Part shown: piece after piece, positions 31,182-39,726 of the stretch
How positions within the stretch are numbered: position 1 is the stretch's first letter
How the letters are laid out: each line of letters starts with the position of its first letter
Source of the DNA: Pseudomonadota bacterium
GTDB lineage: Bacteria > Pseudomonadota > Alphaproteobacteria > Rhizobiales > Rhizobiaceae
DNA: 64,000 nt
Direction of reading: 5' to 3'
NCBI GenBank assembly: GCA_023404095.1
Contig: JAEYDD010000062.1
Coordinates: forward strand, 69,062 to 133,061
The notes under the pieces: model-generated
The model's database searches: none
The model's input: only the letters and a program-made list of their open reading frames with translations
What the model was told of the DNA's origin: nothing
Translations under genes and position numbers: made by a program

Positions 31182-32237
31182 ATGAGCAAATTCTGGTCGC
31201 CGATCGTCTCGACGCTGAAACCCTACGTGGCCGGCGAGCAGCCGCGCATCGCCGATCTCGTCAAGCTGAACACGAACGAGAACCCCTACGGCCCCTCGCC
31301 CAAGGCGATCGCCGCGATGCAGGGCGCCGTGGCGGACAGCCTGCGCCTTTATCCCGACCCGAACGCGCTCGTCCTGCGGCAGGCCATCGCAGGAACCTAT
31401 CGGGTGGAGCCGGACGAGGTCTTCGTCGGCAACGGGTCCGACGAGGTGCTGGCGCATGCCTTTGCTGCCCTTCTCAAGCACGACAGGCCGCTGCTCTATC
31501 CCGACATCACCTACAGCTTCTATCCGACCTATTGCGGCCTGTTCGGCATCGAAGCCGTCGAGGTGCCGCTCAGGGACGATTTCACGATCGACCTCTCCGA
31601 CTATGACCGGCCCTGCGGCGCTGTCATCCTGCCCAACCCGAATGCGCCGACCGGGATCGGCCTGCCGTTCGCCGCGATCGAGGCGCTCCTGGCCGCACAT
31701 CCCGACCAGCCCGTCGTGATCGACGAGGCCTATATCGATTTCGGTGGCGAGAGCGCGATCCCGCTGACGCGCAAGTACGACAACCTGCTGGTCGTCCATA
31801 CGCTGTCGAAGTCCCGCTCGCTCGCCGGCCTGCGGGTCGGTTACGCGATCGGCCAGCGACCGCTGATCGATGCGCTGGAGCGGGTCAAGGACAGCTTCAA
31901 CTCCTATCCGCTGGATCGCGTCGCGCAGGCAGGTGCTGCGGCGGCGATCGAGGATATCGCCTGGTTCGACGAGACGCGGGGCAAGGTGATCGAGCAGCGC
32001 GAGCGCGTCACCGGCGCGCTGCGCCAGCGCGGCTTCGAGGTCCTACCGTCGCAGGCGAACTTCGTCTTTGCCAGGCACCCTGACCATAGCGGTGCGGACA
32101 TTGCGAAGGGATTGCGGGAGCGCGCGGTTCTGGTGCGGCACTTCGCCAAGCCGCGGATTTCGGATTTCCTGCGTATCACGATCGGCACGCCTGAGGAATG
32201 CGACAGGCTGGTGGCGGCTCTCGACGAGATCGTCTAA
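31182..32237 (+). CDS. hisC: Histidinol-phosphate aminotransferase
   Basis: PLP enzyme of 351 residues, fold-type I class II. LNTNENPYGPSP, VGNGSDEVLAHAF, LPNPNAPTG, IDEAYIDF and the PLP-lysine motif HTLSKSRSLAGLRVGY are all present. It transaminates imidazole-acetol phosphate in histidine synthesis; members of this group often also act on aromatic amino acids. It begins 4 bp after ispA, so the two may be co-transcribed. Other his genes are not here. Confidence 0.95.
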   Translation: MSKFWSPIVSTLKPYVAGEQPRIADLVKLNTNENPYGPSPKAIAAMQGAVADSLRLYPDPNALVLRQAIAGTYRVEPDEVFVGNGSDEVLAHAFAALLKHDRPLLYPDITYSFYPTYCGLFGIEAVEVPLRDDFTIDLSDYDRPCGAVILPNPNAPTGIGLPFAAIEALLAAHPDQPVVIDEAYIDFGGESAIPLTRKYDNLLVVHTLSKSRSLAGLRVGYAIGQRPLIDALERVKDSFNSYPLDRVAQAGAAAAIEDIAWFDETRGKVIEQRERVTGALRQRGFEVLPSQANFVFARHPDHSGADIAKGLRERAVLVRHFAKPRISDFLRITIGTPEECDRLVAALDEIV

Positions 32238-32266
32238 GGGCGGGCGGCAGCCTGATGTGACCGTGC

Positions 32267-32312
32267 ATTCGCCGCCTCGACGCCGATGTTGCGCTGAGCG
32301 TCGGCGGCGAAT
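32267..32312. promoter_or_regulatory. Long stem-loop between hisC and the LysE-type gene
   Basis: ATTCGCCGCC (32267-32276) pairs with GGCGGCGAAT (32303-32312), and inside it GACGC (32279-32283) with GCGTC (32298-32302), making a 15-bp bulged stem. No T-run follows. It ends 33 bases before the next start, so it may be a leader structure or a processing site. Confidence 0.55.
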
Positions 32313-32345
32313 TAGGGTCGAGCGAAGCTTGCGGAGGTTCAGACA

Positions 32346-32987
32346 GTGCAAGAGATCCTGCCTTATTTGCCGCAGCTTGCTGTTGGCTGGACGGCCTATC
32401 TGATCGCCACGGCTTCGCCCGGACCGGCGATCCTTGCGATCATCGCGACATCGGTCGGCCAGGGTCGCAAGGCGGGTTTGGCCCTGGCATTCGGCGTTCT
32501 TACCGGATCCTACTTCTGGGCGATGCTGACTGCATCGGGGCTGTCCGCGCTGGTGGGGGCCTACGGGCATGCGATCATCGCGCTGAAGCTCGCGGGCGGG
32601 CTGTATCTGCTCTGGCTTGCCTGGAATACGATGCGATCGGCGATGCGCGACGGTGCGGCATATAATGCTCGGCAGGTGCTGGCGGCACTTTCATTGCGTA
32701 AGCAATATCTGAAGGGGCTCGGCATCCACTTGACCAACCCGAAGGCAATTTTCAGCTGGATCATGCTCACTTCGCTCGGCATGCCCGCCGGCGCGCCGTC
32801 ATGGACCATGGCCGTCTTCATCGGCGGCTGCATGATGATCGGGCTTGTGACCTTCATCGGGTTCGCGCTGGTGTTCTCGCTGGCGCCGGTGCACCGTGCC
32901 TACCTGCGCTCGCGCCGGGTGATCGAGGGCGCGATGGCGGCGTTCTTCGCCTTTGCCGGCCTCAAGCTGCTGACGACACGGATCTGA
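32346..32987 (+). CDS. LysE/RhtB-family exporter
   Basis: Six-helix protein of 213 residues. IATASPGPAILAIIATSVGQGRKAGLALAFGVLTGS and LGIHLTNPKAIFSWIML are the LysE/RhtB motifs. GTG start at 32346 with GGAGG eight bases upstream. The stop abuts the convergent ispG stop. The substrate is unknown. Confidence 0.9.
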   Translation: MQEILPYLPQLAVGWTAYLIATASPGPAILAIIATSVGQGRKAGLALAFGVLTGSYFWAMLTASGLSALVGAYGHAIIALKLAGGLYLLWLAWNTMRSAMRDGAAYNARQVLAALSLRKQYLKGLGIHLTNPKAIFSWIMLTSLGMPAGAPSWTMAVFIGGCMMIGLVTFIGFALVFSLAPVHRAYLRSRRVIEGAMAAFFAFAGLKLLTTRI

Positions 32988-34241
32988 CTATTCCGCCGCC
33001 GCCTGACCCTGGCCGAAGCGCTGCTCGATATAGTCGGTAACGAGGGCTTCGAAATCGCCGGCGATATTGGTGCCGCGCAGCGTCATCGCCTTCTTGCCGT
33101 CGATATAGACGGGTGCAGCCGGCAGTTCGCCGGTACCGGGCAGCGAGATGCCGATATCGGCGTGCTTGCTCTCGCCCGGGCCGTTGACGATGCAGCCCAT
33201 CACGGCGACCTTGAGCGCTTCCACGCCCGGATATTTCTCGCGCCAGACCGGCATGTTCTTGCGGATGTCGTCCTGGATCTTCTGTGCGAGTTCCTGGAAC
33301 ACCGTCGAAGTCGTGCGGCCGCAGCCGGGACATGCGGCGACGACCGGCACGAACTGGCGAAAACCCATCACCTGCAGCAGTTCCTGGGCCACCTGCACCT
33401 CGCGGGTGCGGTCGCCGCCCGGCTCGGGGGTCAGCGAGATGCGGATCGTGTCGCCGATCCCCTGCTGCATCAGGATGCCGAGCGAGGCCGACGAGGCGAC
33501 GATGCCCTTGGTGCCCATGCCGGCCTCGGTCAGGCCCAGATGCAGCGCATGGTCGGAACGGGCCGAAAGCATGGCGTAGACGGCGATCAGGTCCTGGACA
33601 TTGCTGACCTTGGCCGACAGGATGATGCGGTGGCGCGGCAGGCCGATCTCCTCGGCAAGCTCGGCGGAGAGCAGCGCAGAAGCGCAGATCGCCTCGCGCA
33701 TGACCTGCTGGGCGGTGAGCGGAAAGCCCTTGGCCTGATTGTCGTCCATCATCCGGGTCAGCAGTTCCTGGTCCAGCGAACCCCAGTTGACGCCGATGCG
33801 CACCGGCTTGTCGTAGCGGATCGCGGTCTCCACGATCGCGCCGAACTGCTTGTCCTTCTTGTCCTTGAAGCCGACGTTGCCGGGATTGATGCGGTACTTC
33901 GCCAGCGCCTCGGCGCAGGCGGGGTGGTCGGCGAGAAGCTTGTGGCCGATATAGTGAAAGTCGCCGACTAGCGGTACGTCCATGCCGAGCCGCAACAGGC
34001 GCTCGCGGATCTTCGGCACCGCGGCGGCACTCTCGTCGCGATCGACGGTTATGCGGACGATTTCCGAACCCGCGCGGAAGAGGGCTGCGACCTGTGCCAC
34101 CGTGGCGTCTACGTCGGCGGTATCGGTGTTGGTCATCGATTGAACGACGACAGGCGCCCCGCCACCGACCATGACGCCGCCGACGTCGACGCCGACGGAC
34201 TGGCGGCGCGGTTTTGGCTCGAAATCGAAGGAGAAGGACAT
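32988..34241 (-). CDS. ispG: 4-hydroxy-3-methylbut-2-enyl diphosphate synthase
   Basis: Iron-sulfur enzyme of 417 residues in the MEP isoprenoid pathway that converts MEcPP to HMBPP. VQSMTNTDTADVDATVAQV, VGDFHYIGHKLLADHP and RINPGNVG are typical, and the 4Fe-4S ligands sit in ACPGCGRTT and MGCIVNGPGE. Start ATG 34241. It ends directly against the convergent LysE-type gene. Supplies IPP/DMAPP used by IspA. Confidence 0.97.
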   Translation of the reverse strand: MSFSFDFEPKPRRQSVGVDVGGVMVGGGAPVVVQSMTNTDTADVDATVAQVAALFRAGSEIVRITVDRDESAAAVPKIRERLLRLGMDVPLVGDFHYIGHKLLADHPACAEALAKYRINPGNVGFKDKKDKQFGAIVETAIRYDKPVRIGVNWGSLDQELLTRMMDDNQAKGFPLTAQQVMREAICASALLSAELAEEIGLPRHRIILSAKVSNVQDLIAVYAMLSARSDHALHLGLTEAGMGTKGIVASSASLGILMQQGIGDTIRISLTPEPGGDRTREVQVAQELLQVMGFRQFVPVVAACPGCGRTTSTVFQELAQKIQDDIRKNMPVWREKYPGVEALKVAVMGCIVNGPGESKHADIGISLPGTGELPAAPVYIDGKKAMTLRGTNIAGDFEALVTDYIEQRFGQGQAAAE

Positions 34242-34387
34242 GGCTGCCTCGTCGTGGCCTTGCTGCTCGCCCGTCAGCGGACGAGGGCAACGGAATCCGG
34301 GATTGTCACCATTCAGGTGGAACAGGAAATGTGGCTTGTCAACTGCCGCGCCGGCGTTGACGGTGAGTTGATGGGCGGGCGATCGGC

Positions 34388-34993
34388 CTACCGTCCGACG
34401 GCTGCCGCCACGAGCCGGACAAGATCCGTGATGGCGCGCTCTGCGTCACCGAGCGAGACCATGCGCATCTTGATCCCCTCCATGGTGTCGATGATCAAGC
34501 GTGCGAGCCTTGCCGGATCGAGGCCGCTCGCCGTGAAATCCAGCCGCCCTGCTTGCACCTCCGTGGCAAGAGCCTCGGCGAACGCCGCTTCCGCCCCGCC
34601 CATCCAGTCAACAAAGAGATCGGAGGCGATCTCCTTGTTGACGCCCAGCAGTTCGTCCCCGTGCGGAGAATCGCTGATCAGCCGGTGAGGGGAAAGAAAG
34701 GCGCCGTCGAGGGCGGCTGTGAGCTTGTCCCTGAACGCGCCGTCGCCGGCGAAGGCGGCGCTGATTGCCTGCAGCGTCGTTTCCTTCATCAGGACCACAT
34801 AGGCGCGGAATATGTCGGCCTTGCTGTCGAAGTGCTGGTACAGGGCGGGACGGGAAAGCCCTGCGGCCGTGGCGATGTCACTCATGCTGGTGCGGCGGAA
34901 GCCGTAGGTGACGAAGACCTTGAAGGCGGCCTGCAGGATGGCGTCGCGTCGCGGATCTTCGTTTTTTGCTTCCATGTTTTGACGTTCTGACAT
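34388..34993 (-). CDS. TetR/AcrR-family transcriptional repressor
   Basis: Protein of 201 residues. The N-terminal HTH is DAILQAAFKVFVTYGFRRTSMSDIATAAGLSRPALYQHFDSKADIFRAYV, a full TetR signature. The C-terminal ligand domain is of a common TetR_C type. It is divergent from the Mo-hydroxylase cassette with 108 bp between; an inverted repeat overlaps its own start, so repression of both itself and iorAB is likely. An ATG at 34975 is an alternative start; neither has a clear Shine-Dalgarno. Confidence 0.9.
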   Translation of the reverse strand: MSERQNMEAKNEDPRRDAILQAAFKVFVTYGFRRTSMSDIATAAGLSRPALYQHFDSKADIFRAYVVLMKETTLQAISAAFAGDGAFRDKLTAALDGAFLSPHRLISDSPHGDELLGVNKEIASDLFVDWMGGAEAAFAEALATEVQAGRLDFTASGLDPARLARLIIDTMEGIKMRMVSLGDAERAITDLVRLVAAAVGR

Positions 34994-35010
34994 TTTTTGT
35001 TATTTTGTCA
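34988..35010. promoter_or_regulatory. Candidate TetR operator
   Basis: TGACA (34988-34992) and TGTCA (35006-35010) flank an A/T-rich 13-base centre. The repeat overlaps the TetR start codon and lies about 90 bp before iorA. Its AT-richness contrasts with the surrounding GC-rich DNA, as expected of an operator/promoter. Confidence 0.45.
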
Positions 35011-35101
35011 AAGGCAATCGAATCCTAACAAAAACCTATCATATCGAAAGACACGCGGAAAAGCCGGTATACTGTCCGCAAAGCTCTGCGAGGAAGCGAC
35101 G

Positions 35102-35560
35102 ATGAAGCTGAACGTCAATGGCAGGGACCACGAGATCGAGGTCGAGCCCGAAATGCCGCTGCTCTGGGTCTTGCGCGACGAGCTTTCCATCCTCGGCCCC
35201 AAATTCGGTTGCGGCATCGCCCAATGCGGGGCGTGCACGGTCTTTCTGGACGGTGAGCCGGTGCGTTCCTGCTCGGTAACGGTCGGCGAGATTTCCGGGG
35301 CGGTGACGACCATCGAGGGGTTGATGCCAGACGGCCGGATGCATCCGGTCCAGCAGGCATGGCTCGACGAGCAGGTCGCCCAGTGCGGGTACTGTCAGGC
35401 GGGCCAGATCATGACCGCCGTGGCGCTGCTCGAGGCGATTCCCAACCCGAGCGACGAGGATATCGACAACGCCATGTCCGGCAATCTCTGTCGATGCGGC
35501 ACCTATCCGCTTATTCGCGCAGCCATCAAGCGCGCGGCCAGCGCGAATGCGGGAGCGTGA
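35102..35560 (+). CDS. (2Fe-2S) subunit of molybdenum hydroxylase, IorA-like
   Basis: Protein of 152 residues with two 2Fe-2S clusters of the xanthine oxidase family: plant-ferredoxin type GCGIAQCGACTVFLDGEPVRSC (first part) and the helical C-terminal cluster CGYCQAGQIM with GNLCRCGTY. Matches the small subunit of isoquinoline 1-oxidoreductase and aldehyde oxidoreductases. The large subunit follows after 2 bp. The substrate is an N-heterocycle or aldehyde; not readable from sequence. Confidence 0.93.
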   Translation: MKLNVNGRDHEIEVEPEMPLLWVLRDELSILGPKFGCGIAQCGACTVFLDGEPVRSCSVTVGEISGAVTTIEGLMPDGRMHPVQQAWLDEQVAQCGYCQAGQIMTAVALLEAIPNPSDEDIDNAMSGNLCRCGTYPLIRAAIKRAASANAGA

Positions 35561-35562
35561 CA

Positions 35563-37842
35563 ATGGGGACGCTCGGAAAGATCGCGCGGCGCACCTTCCT
35601 GATCGGAACCGGCCTCGTCGCCGGTGGACTGGCCGTCGGCTACTACTATTATCGCAGGCCCTATCCGAACCCGCTCGAGGGCGAACTCGAAGACGGCGAG
35701 GTGACCTTCAATCCCTACGTCAGGATCGCGCCGGACAATACCATCACGCTTGTCGCCCCCCGCGCGGAAATGGGGCAGGGCGTTTCCACGACCCTTGCTG
35801 CCCTCGTTGCCGAGGAACTGGACGTCCGCCTGGATCAGGTGATTGTCGAGCATGGGCCGGCGGGCCATGCCTATGCGAACACGACGATGCTGGAGGAGGG
35901 GGTACCCTTCCCGCATTTCGATGAATCGACCATCGCCGAACTGATGCGGTCGGGGATGGCGGTTGCCGGCAAGTTCCTGGGCCTGCAGGGAACGGGCGGC
36001 TCCACCTCGGTCGTCGACGGCTTTTACAAGATGCGGCAGGCGGGTGCGGCAGCGCGCGAAGTCTTGAAGCTTGCGGCGGCGAAGCGGCTCGGCGTGGAGC
36101 CCGGCACGCTCTGGACGTCCGACGGCGTGATCACTGATCCTGCGTCCGGCAAGATCTTCACCTATGGCGAGGTGGCCGCCGAGGCGGCGGCCCTTGCACC
36201 ACCATCTGAAATCCGCTTGCGCGAGAAGGCAGACTGGAAAATCCTCGGCAAGCCGCAGAAGCGGATCGACATGCGCGCCAAGGTCACCGGCGCGCCGATC
36301 TTTGGCACCGACGTACGCCTGCCGGAGATGCTGTTTGCGACATTGCGCATGAACCCGTACCGCGGTGGACCCATTGTGGGGCTCGAGGCAAGCGCGGCCG
36401 AAAAGATGCGCGGCGTGGTCAAGGTGATCAGGCTGGAAACGGGCATCGCCAACGGCTTCGCGGTGATCGCCGACAATACCTGGCGGGCGTTTCAGGCGGC
36501 GGACGCGGTTCAGGCCGAATGGGGAAAGGGCGCCTACCCTCCGGATGATGCCGGCATTTTCGATGCGCTCGACCAGGCGCTCAGGGGCGGCGACGCCAGC
36601 TACGGGCGCGACGACGGTAATGTCGAGACGGCGTTCGCCGACGCGCCGCGCGATCGGATTGTCGAGGCGGAGTACCGCGTGCCCTATCTTGCGCACGCGA
36701 CGATGGAGCCGATGAATGCTACCGCACGGCTGAAGGACGGCCGGCTCGACATCTGGGCACCGAACCAGATGCCGACGCTGGTCCGCCAACTCGCCGCGAA
36801 AGCCGTCGGGATCGAGACGGAGAACTGTTTCGTCCACACCACATATCTCGGCGGCGGCTTCGGCCGGCGTGGCGACGTCGACTATGCCATCTATGCGGCG
36901 CTGGTCGCGAAGGAGACGGACGGCAGGCCGGTTCAAGTGACCTGGACGCGCGAAGAGGACACGCAGCAGGACATGTACCGCCCGGCGGCCGTCGGTCGCT
37001 TCCGCGCCAGGCTAGGAGACGACGGCCTGCCGGTTGCCGTCGACATGCGCATCGCCGCGCCGTCGATCATCGCCAGCATTCTGCCGCGCTACTTTCCAAG
37101 CCTCTCACCCATCGGGCCGGACAAGTCGATCACCGACGGTTCGGCGAACCAACCCTATACGATCGCCAACTATCGGGTCGGCGGCGTCGAGGCGCCCGTG
37201 GCGATCCCGGTCGGCTTCTGGCGTTCGGTGGGCAACTCGTTCAACGGTTTCTTCCACGAAGGCTTTCTCGACGAGATCGCGGTCGCCGGAAAGCTGGATC
37301 CACTCGACATGCGCCGCAGGCTGATGGCGACATATCCGACCGCCCTCAACGTCGTGGACAAGGTTGCGGCCATGTCCCGCTGGGGCGAGACGCTGCCTGC
37401 GGGCAAGGCCAAGGGCTTCGCTTTCACGCTTTCCTTCGGCACCTGGGTCGCCCAGGTGGTGCAGGTCGCCGACGTCGGCGGCGGCAGGGTCAGGATCGAA
37501 AAGGTCTGGTGTGCGGCCGATCCCGGCCAGGTCATGGATCCCGCGATCTTCGAGGCGCAGATGATGTCCGGGATCGTCTATGGCCTGTCGTCGGCGATCG
37601 GCGAGGAGATCACCTTTGCCGGAGGCGCCGTCCAGCAGTCGAATTTCCATGACTACGGGCCGATGCGGATGTTCCAGTGTCCGCAGATCGAAGTCGGCCT
37701 GCTCGAGACGGCGCATCGCATGGGCGGGGCAGGCGAGCCCGGCACGCCGCCGGCGATCGCGGCGCTTGCGAATGCCGTCCATGCCCTGACCGGCAAGCGC
37801 ATCCGCTCGATGCCGCTGTCCAAGGAAGTGGAGTTCGCATGA
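35563..37842 (+). CDS. Molybdopterin-binding large subunit, IorB-like, Tat-exported
   Basis: Protein of 759 residues with an N-terminal twin-arginine signal (ARRTFLIGTGLVAGGLAVG; R9-R10), so the complex is placed in the periplasm. Moco-binding regions: APRAEMGQGVSTTLAALVAEEL, TYLGGGFGRRGDVDY and the active-site Glu in MGGAGEPGTPPAIAAL. The order of domains is that of isoquinoline 1-oxidoreductase beta subunits. The cytochrome c gene overlaps its stop (ATGA). The small subunit lacks a signal and would be exported as a hitchhiker. Confidence 0.93.
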   Translation: MGTLGKIARRTFLIGTGLVAGGLAVGYYYYRRPYPNPLEGELEDGEVTFNPYVRIAPDNTITLVAPRAEMGQGVSTTLAALVAEELDVRLDQVIVEHGPAGHAYANTTMLEEGVPFPHFDESTIAELMRSGMAVAGKFLGLQGTGGSTSVVDGFYKMRQAGAAAREVLKLAAAKRLGVEPGTLWTSDGVITDPASGKIFTYGEVAAEAAALAPPSEIRLREKADWKILGKPQKRIDMRAKVTGAPIFGTDVRLPEMLFATLRMNPYRGGPIVGLEASAAEKMRGVVKVIRLETGIANGFAVIADNTWRAFQAADAVQAEWGKGAYPPDDAGIFDALDQALRGGDASYGRDDGNVETAFADAPRDRIVEAEYRVPYLAHATMEPMNATARLKDGRLDIWAPNQMPTLVRQLAAKAVGIETENCFVHTTYLGGGFGRRGDVDYAIYAALVAKETDGRPVQVTWTREEDTQQDMYRPAAVGRFRARLGDDGLPVAVDMRIAAPSIIASILPRYFPSLSPIGPDKSITDGSANQPYTIANYRVGGVEAPVAIPVGFWRSVGNSFNGFFHEGFLDEIAVAGKLDPLDMRRRLMATYPTALNVVDKVAAMSRWGETLPAGKAKGFAFTLSFGTWVAQVVQVADVGGGRVRIEKVWCAADPGQVMDPAIFEAQMMSGIVYGLSSAIGEEITFAGGAVQQSNFHDYGPMRMFQCPQIEVGLLETAHRMGGAGEPGTPPAIAALANAVHALTGKRIRSMPLSKEVEFA

Positions 37843-38408
37843 TACGCAGGTACATTTCCGTTTTCAGCCTTGCAGCGGCGGCCCTGCTCCTTCCCGCCGC
37901 GACCGCCGGCGCACAGGATTCGGGGCTTCAGGTCTGGCAGAAGATTTATGGCGTCTTTTCGCACCCCCGCTGCGCCAACTGTCACGTCGAGGACGAGCGT
38001 CCGCGCTGGTCCGGCGCTCACTATGGCGTAACCCGCGTTCACGGCATGAACGTTCAGCGCGGTCCTGACGGCCTTGGCAATGCCGGCATGCGCTGCACCA
38101 CCTGTCATCAGCAGGACAACGCTGCCCAACTGCATGGCCCGCCGGGCGCGCATGGTTGGCATCTGGCGCCGGCAGAGATGGTCTGGTGGCAGAAGTCGTC
38201 GCGGGAGATCTGCGAGCAGGTGAAGGATCCCGCGCGCAACGGTAACCGCACCCTGGAAGAAATTGCGACCCACGTACGCGACGACGGGCTCGTCGCCTGG
38301 GGCTGGGCGCCCGGCAAGGGACGCGAGCCTGCGCCGGGATCGGCGCAGGAGACCTACGTGTTGCTGCAGCAGTGGGCTGCGGCCGGAGCGCCCTGCCCGG
38401 CGGAGTGA
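37839..38408 (+). CDS. Periplasmic diheme cytochrome c of the Mo-hydroxylase cassette
   Basis: Protein of 189 residues with a Sec signal (residues 1-25, AGA-QD) and two CxxCH heme sites: CANCH at 45-49 and CTTCH at 86-90. It overlaps the large-subunit gene by 4 bases, so it is co-expressed and is the probable electron acceptor linking the hydroxylase to the respiratory chain. Its maturation would use the Ccm system encoded at 15.6-18.7 kb. It is not a standard class I cytochrome c: the heme sites are close and Trp-rich segments (EMVWWQKSSREIC) follow. Confidence 0.9.
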   Translation: MIRRYISVFSLAAAALLLPAATAGAQDSGLQVWQKIYGVFSHPRCANCHVEDERPRWSGAHYGVTRVHGMNVQRGPDGLGNAGMRCTTCHQQDNAAQLHGPPGAHGWHLAPAEMVWWQKSSREICEQVKDPARNGNRTLEEIATHVRDDGLVAWGWAPGKGREPAPGSAQETYVLLQQWAAAGAPCPAE

Positions 38409-38431
38409 TTGCCAACCATGCAGCGCCAGCT

Positions 38432-38442
38432 GGGGGGGGGGG
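38432..38442. repeat. Homopolymer tract of 11 G
   Basis: Eleven consecutive G between the convergent cytochrome and MFS genes, 24 bases after the cytochrome stop. It is outside the coding regions. It is a slippage-prone site and also a place where sequencing length errors occur. Confidence 0.9.
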
Positions 38443-38467
38443 TGCCGGCAGCCGGCGACCGGCCGGG

Positions 38468-39661
38468 TCAGTCCTTTTGCCGGACGTCGGCGTGGACAGC
38501 ATGACGGGAGAGCAGGAGCACAACCAGCAGCAGGACGGGCAAGGTCGAGAAGACCCAGGCGAAGCTCGTATGCTCGGCGATGAAGCCGATGGTGGAGGGG
38601 GCAAAGAGCGAACCGGAGTAGCCCATCACGGTTGCCACCGACAGCGCCACGCCCTGTGCGAAGCCCGGCAGGTTGCCGGCCGCGGAGAAGGCAATCGGGA
38701 CCATGTTGGAGATGCCGATGCCGCAGACGGCAAAACCGGCCATCGCCACGTAGGCGTTCGGCGCAAAGCCCGCGATCACCATGCCGACGATCGCAAGCAG
38801 CGTGGAAACGCGCAGGGTCGTCACCGCGCCGAGCCGGTCGCGAACGTGGTCGCCGGCAAAGCGCATGATCGCCATGGTGGCGGAGAATGCGCCGAAGGCG
38901 AAGCCGGAAAGCGCCAGCGACGCGCCCAGTTCGTCGCGCATGTAGAGCGCGCCCCAGTCGAGAATCGAGCCTTCCGGGACCATGCTGAAAAGCGCCATCA
39001 GGCCGATCAGCCACGGCAACGGCGTCAGTGGCAGGCGCGCCTTCTGGCGCCCTTCGGCGGGATGCGGCTTGTCCGGCAGGATCGAGGTCCAGACGGCGGC
39101 GAGCGCGGCAAGTGCGATCCCTGTCAGCAGAAGCGCGTGACCGAGGGTGCCGATCGTCTCGATCAGAAAGCCGCCGGTCGTTGCTCCGAAAAACGCACCC
39201 AGGCTCCAGAAGGCGTGACACGAGGACATGATCGCCCGCCGCATCGACTTTTCCACCTCGACGGCGTTTGCATTCATCGCGATGTCCATCGCACCCGTCA
39301 GCCCGCCAAACAGGAAGAGGGCCCCCGCCCCGGTCCAGATGTTTGGTGCGACCGAAAGGAGAACGAGCGTTGGCAGGAACACGAGCGTCGCCGCCTTCAG
39401 CGAGCGCGACGCGCCCAGGTGCGCGATCAGAATGCCCGCGAGCGGCATGAGGATGATGGAGCCGATGCCGAAGCCGACGATCATCAGGCCAAGCTGGGTT
39501 TCGCTGAGCGAAAGGCGGCTGGCGAATTCGGGTATCTTCGTCGACCAGGCGCCCATATAGGCGCCGTTCAGCAGAAACAGTGCCGAGACCGCAATCCGCG
39601 TCGCGGGAAAATAGGCCGAACGGGATGCGGTCGAGGTTGCGGCGTTGTCTTGAATACTCAT
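38468..39661 (-). CDS. MFS transporter, YbjJ/FucP-like
   Basis: Twelve-helix protein of 397 residues (LFLLNGAYMGAWSTKIPEFASRLSLSETQLGLMIVGFGIGSIILMPLAG). This N-terminus and MNANAVEVEKSMRRAIMSSCHAFWSLGAFFGA match the YbjJ-type MFS branch (inner membrane, sugar- or drug-like substrates). It lies 65 bp downstream of the DeoR gene on the same strand and is probably its co-transcribed target. Start ATG 39661. Confidence 0.85.
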   Translation of the reverse strand: MSIQDNAATSTASRSAYFPATRIAVSALFLLNGAYMGAWSTKIPEFASRLSLSETQLGLMIVGFGIGSIILMPLAGILIAHLGASRSLKAATLVFLPTLVLLSVAPNIWTGAGALFLFGGLTGAMDIAMNANAVEVEKSMRRAIMSSCHAFWSLGAFFGATTGGFLIETIGTLGHALLLTGIALAALAAVWTSILPDKPHPAEGRQKARLPLTPLPWLIGLMALFSMVPEGSILDWGALYMRDELGASLALSGFAFGAFSATMAIMRFAGDHVRDRLGAVTTLRVSTLLAIVGMVIAGFAPNAYVAMAGFAVCGIGISNMVPIAFSAAGNLPGFAQGVALSVATVMGYSGSLFAPSTIGFIAEHTSFAWVFSTLPVLLLVVLLLSRHAVHADVRQKD

Positions 39662-39726
39662 CTTTATTTCCAGTTTCCCGGGCGCCGTCTTGAAGCGCCG
39701 CATACGGTATCGTTCCGGCGCGAAAG

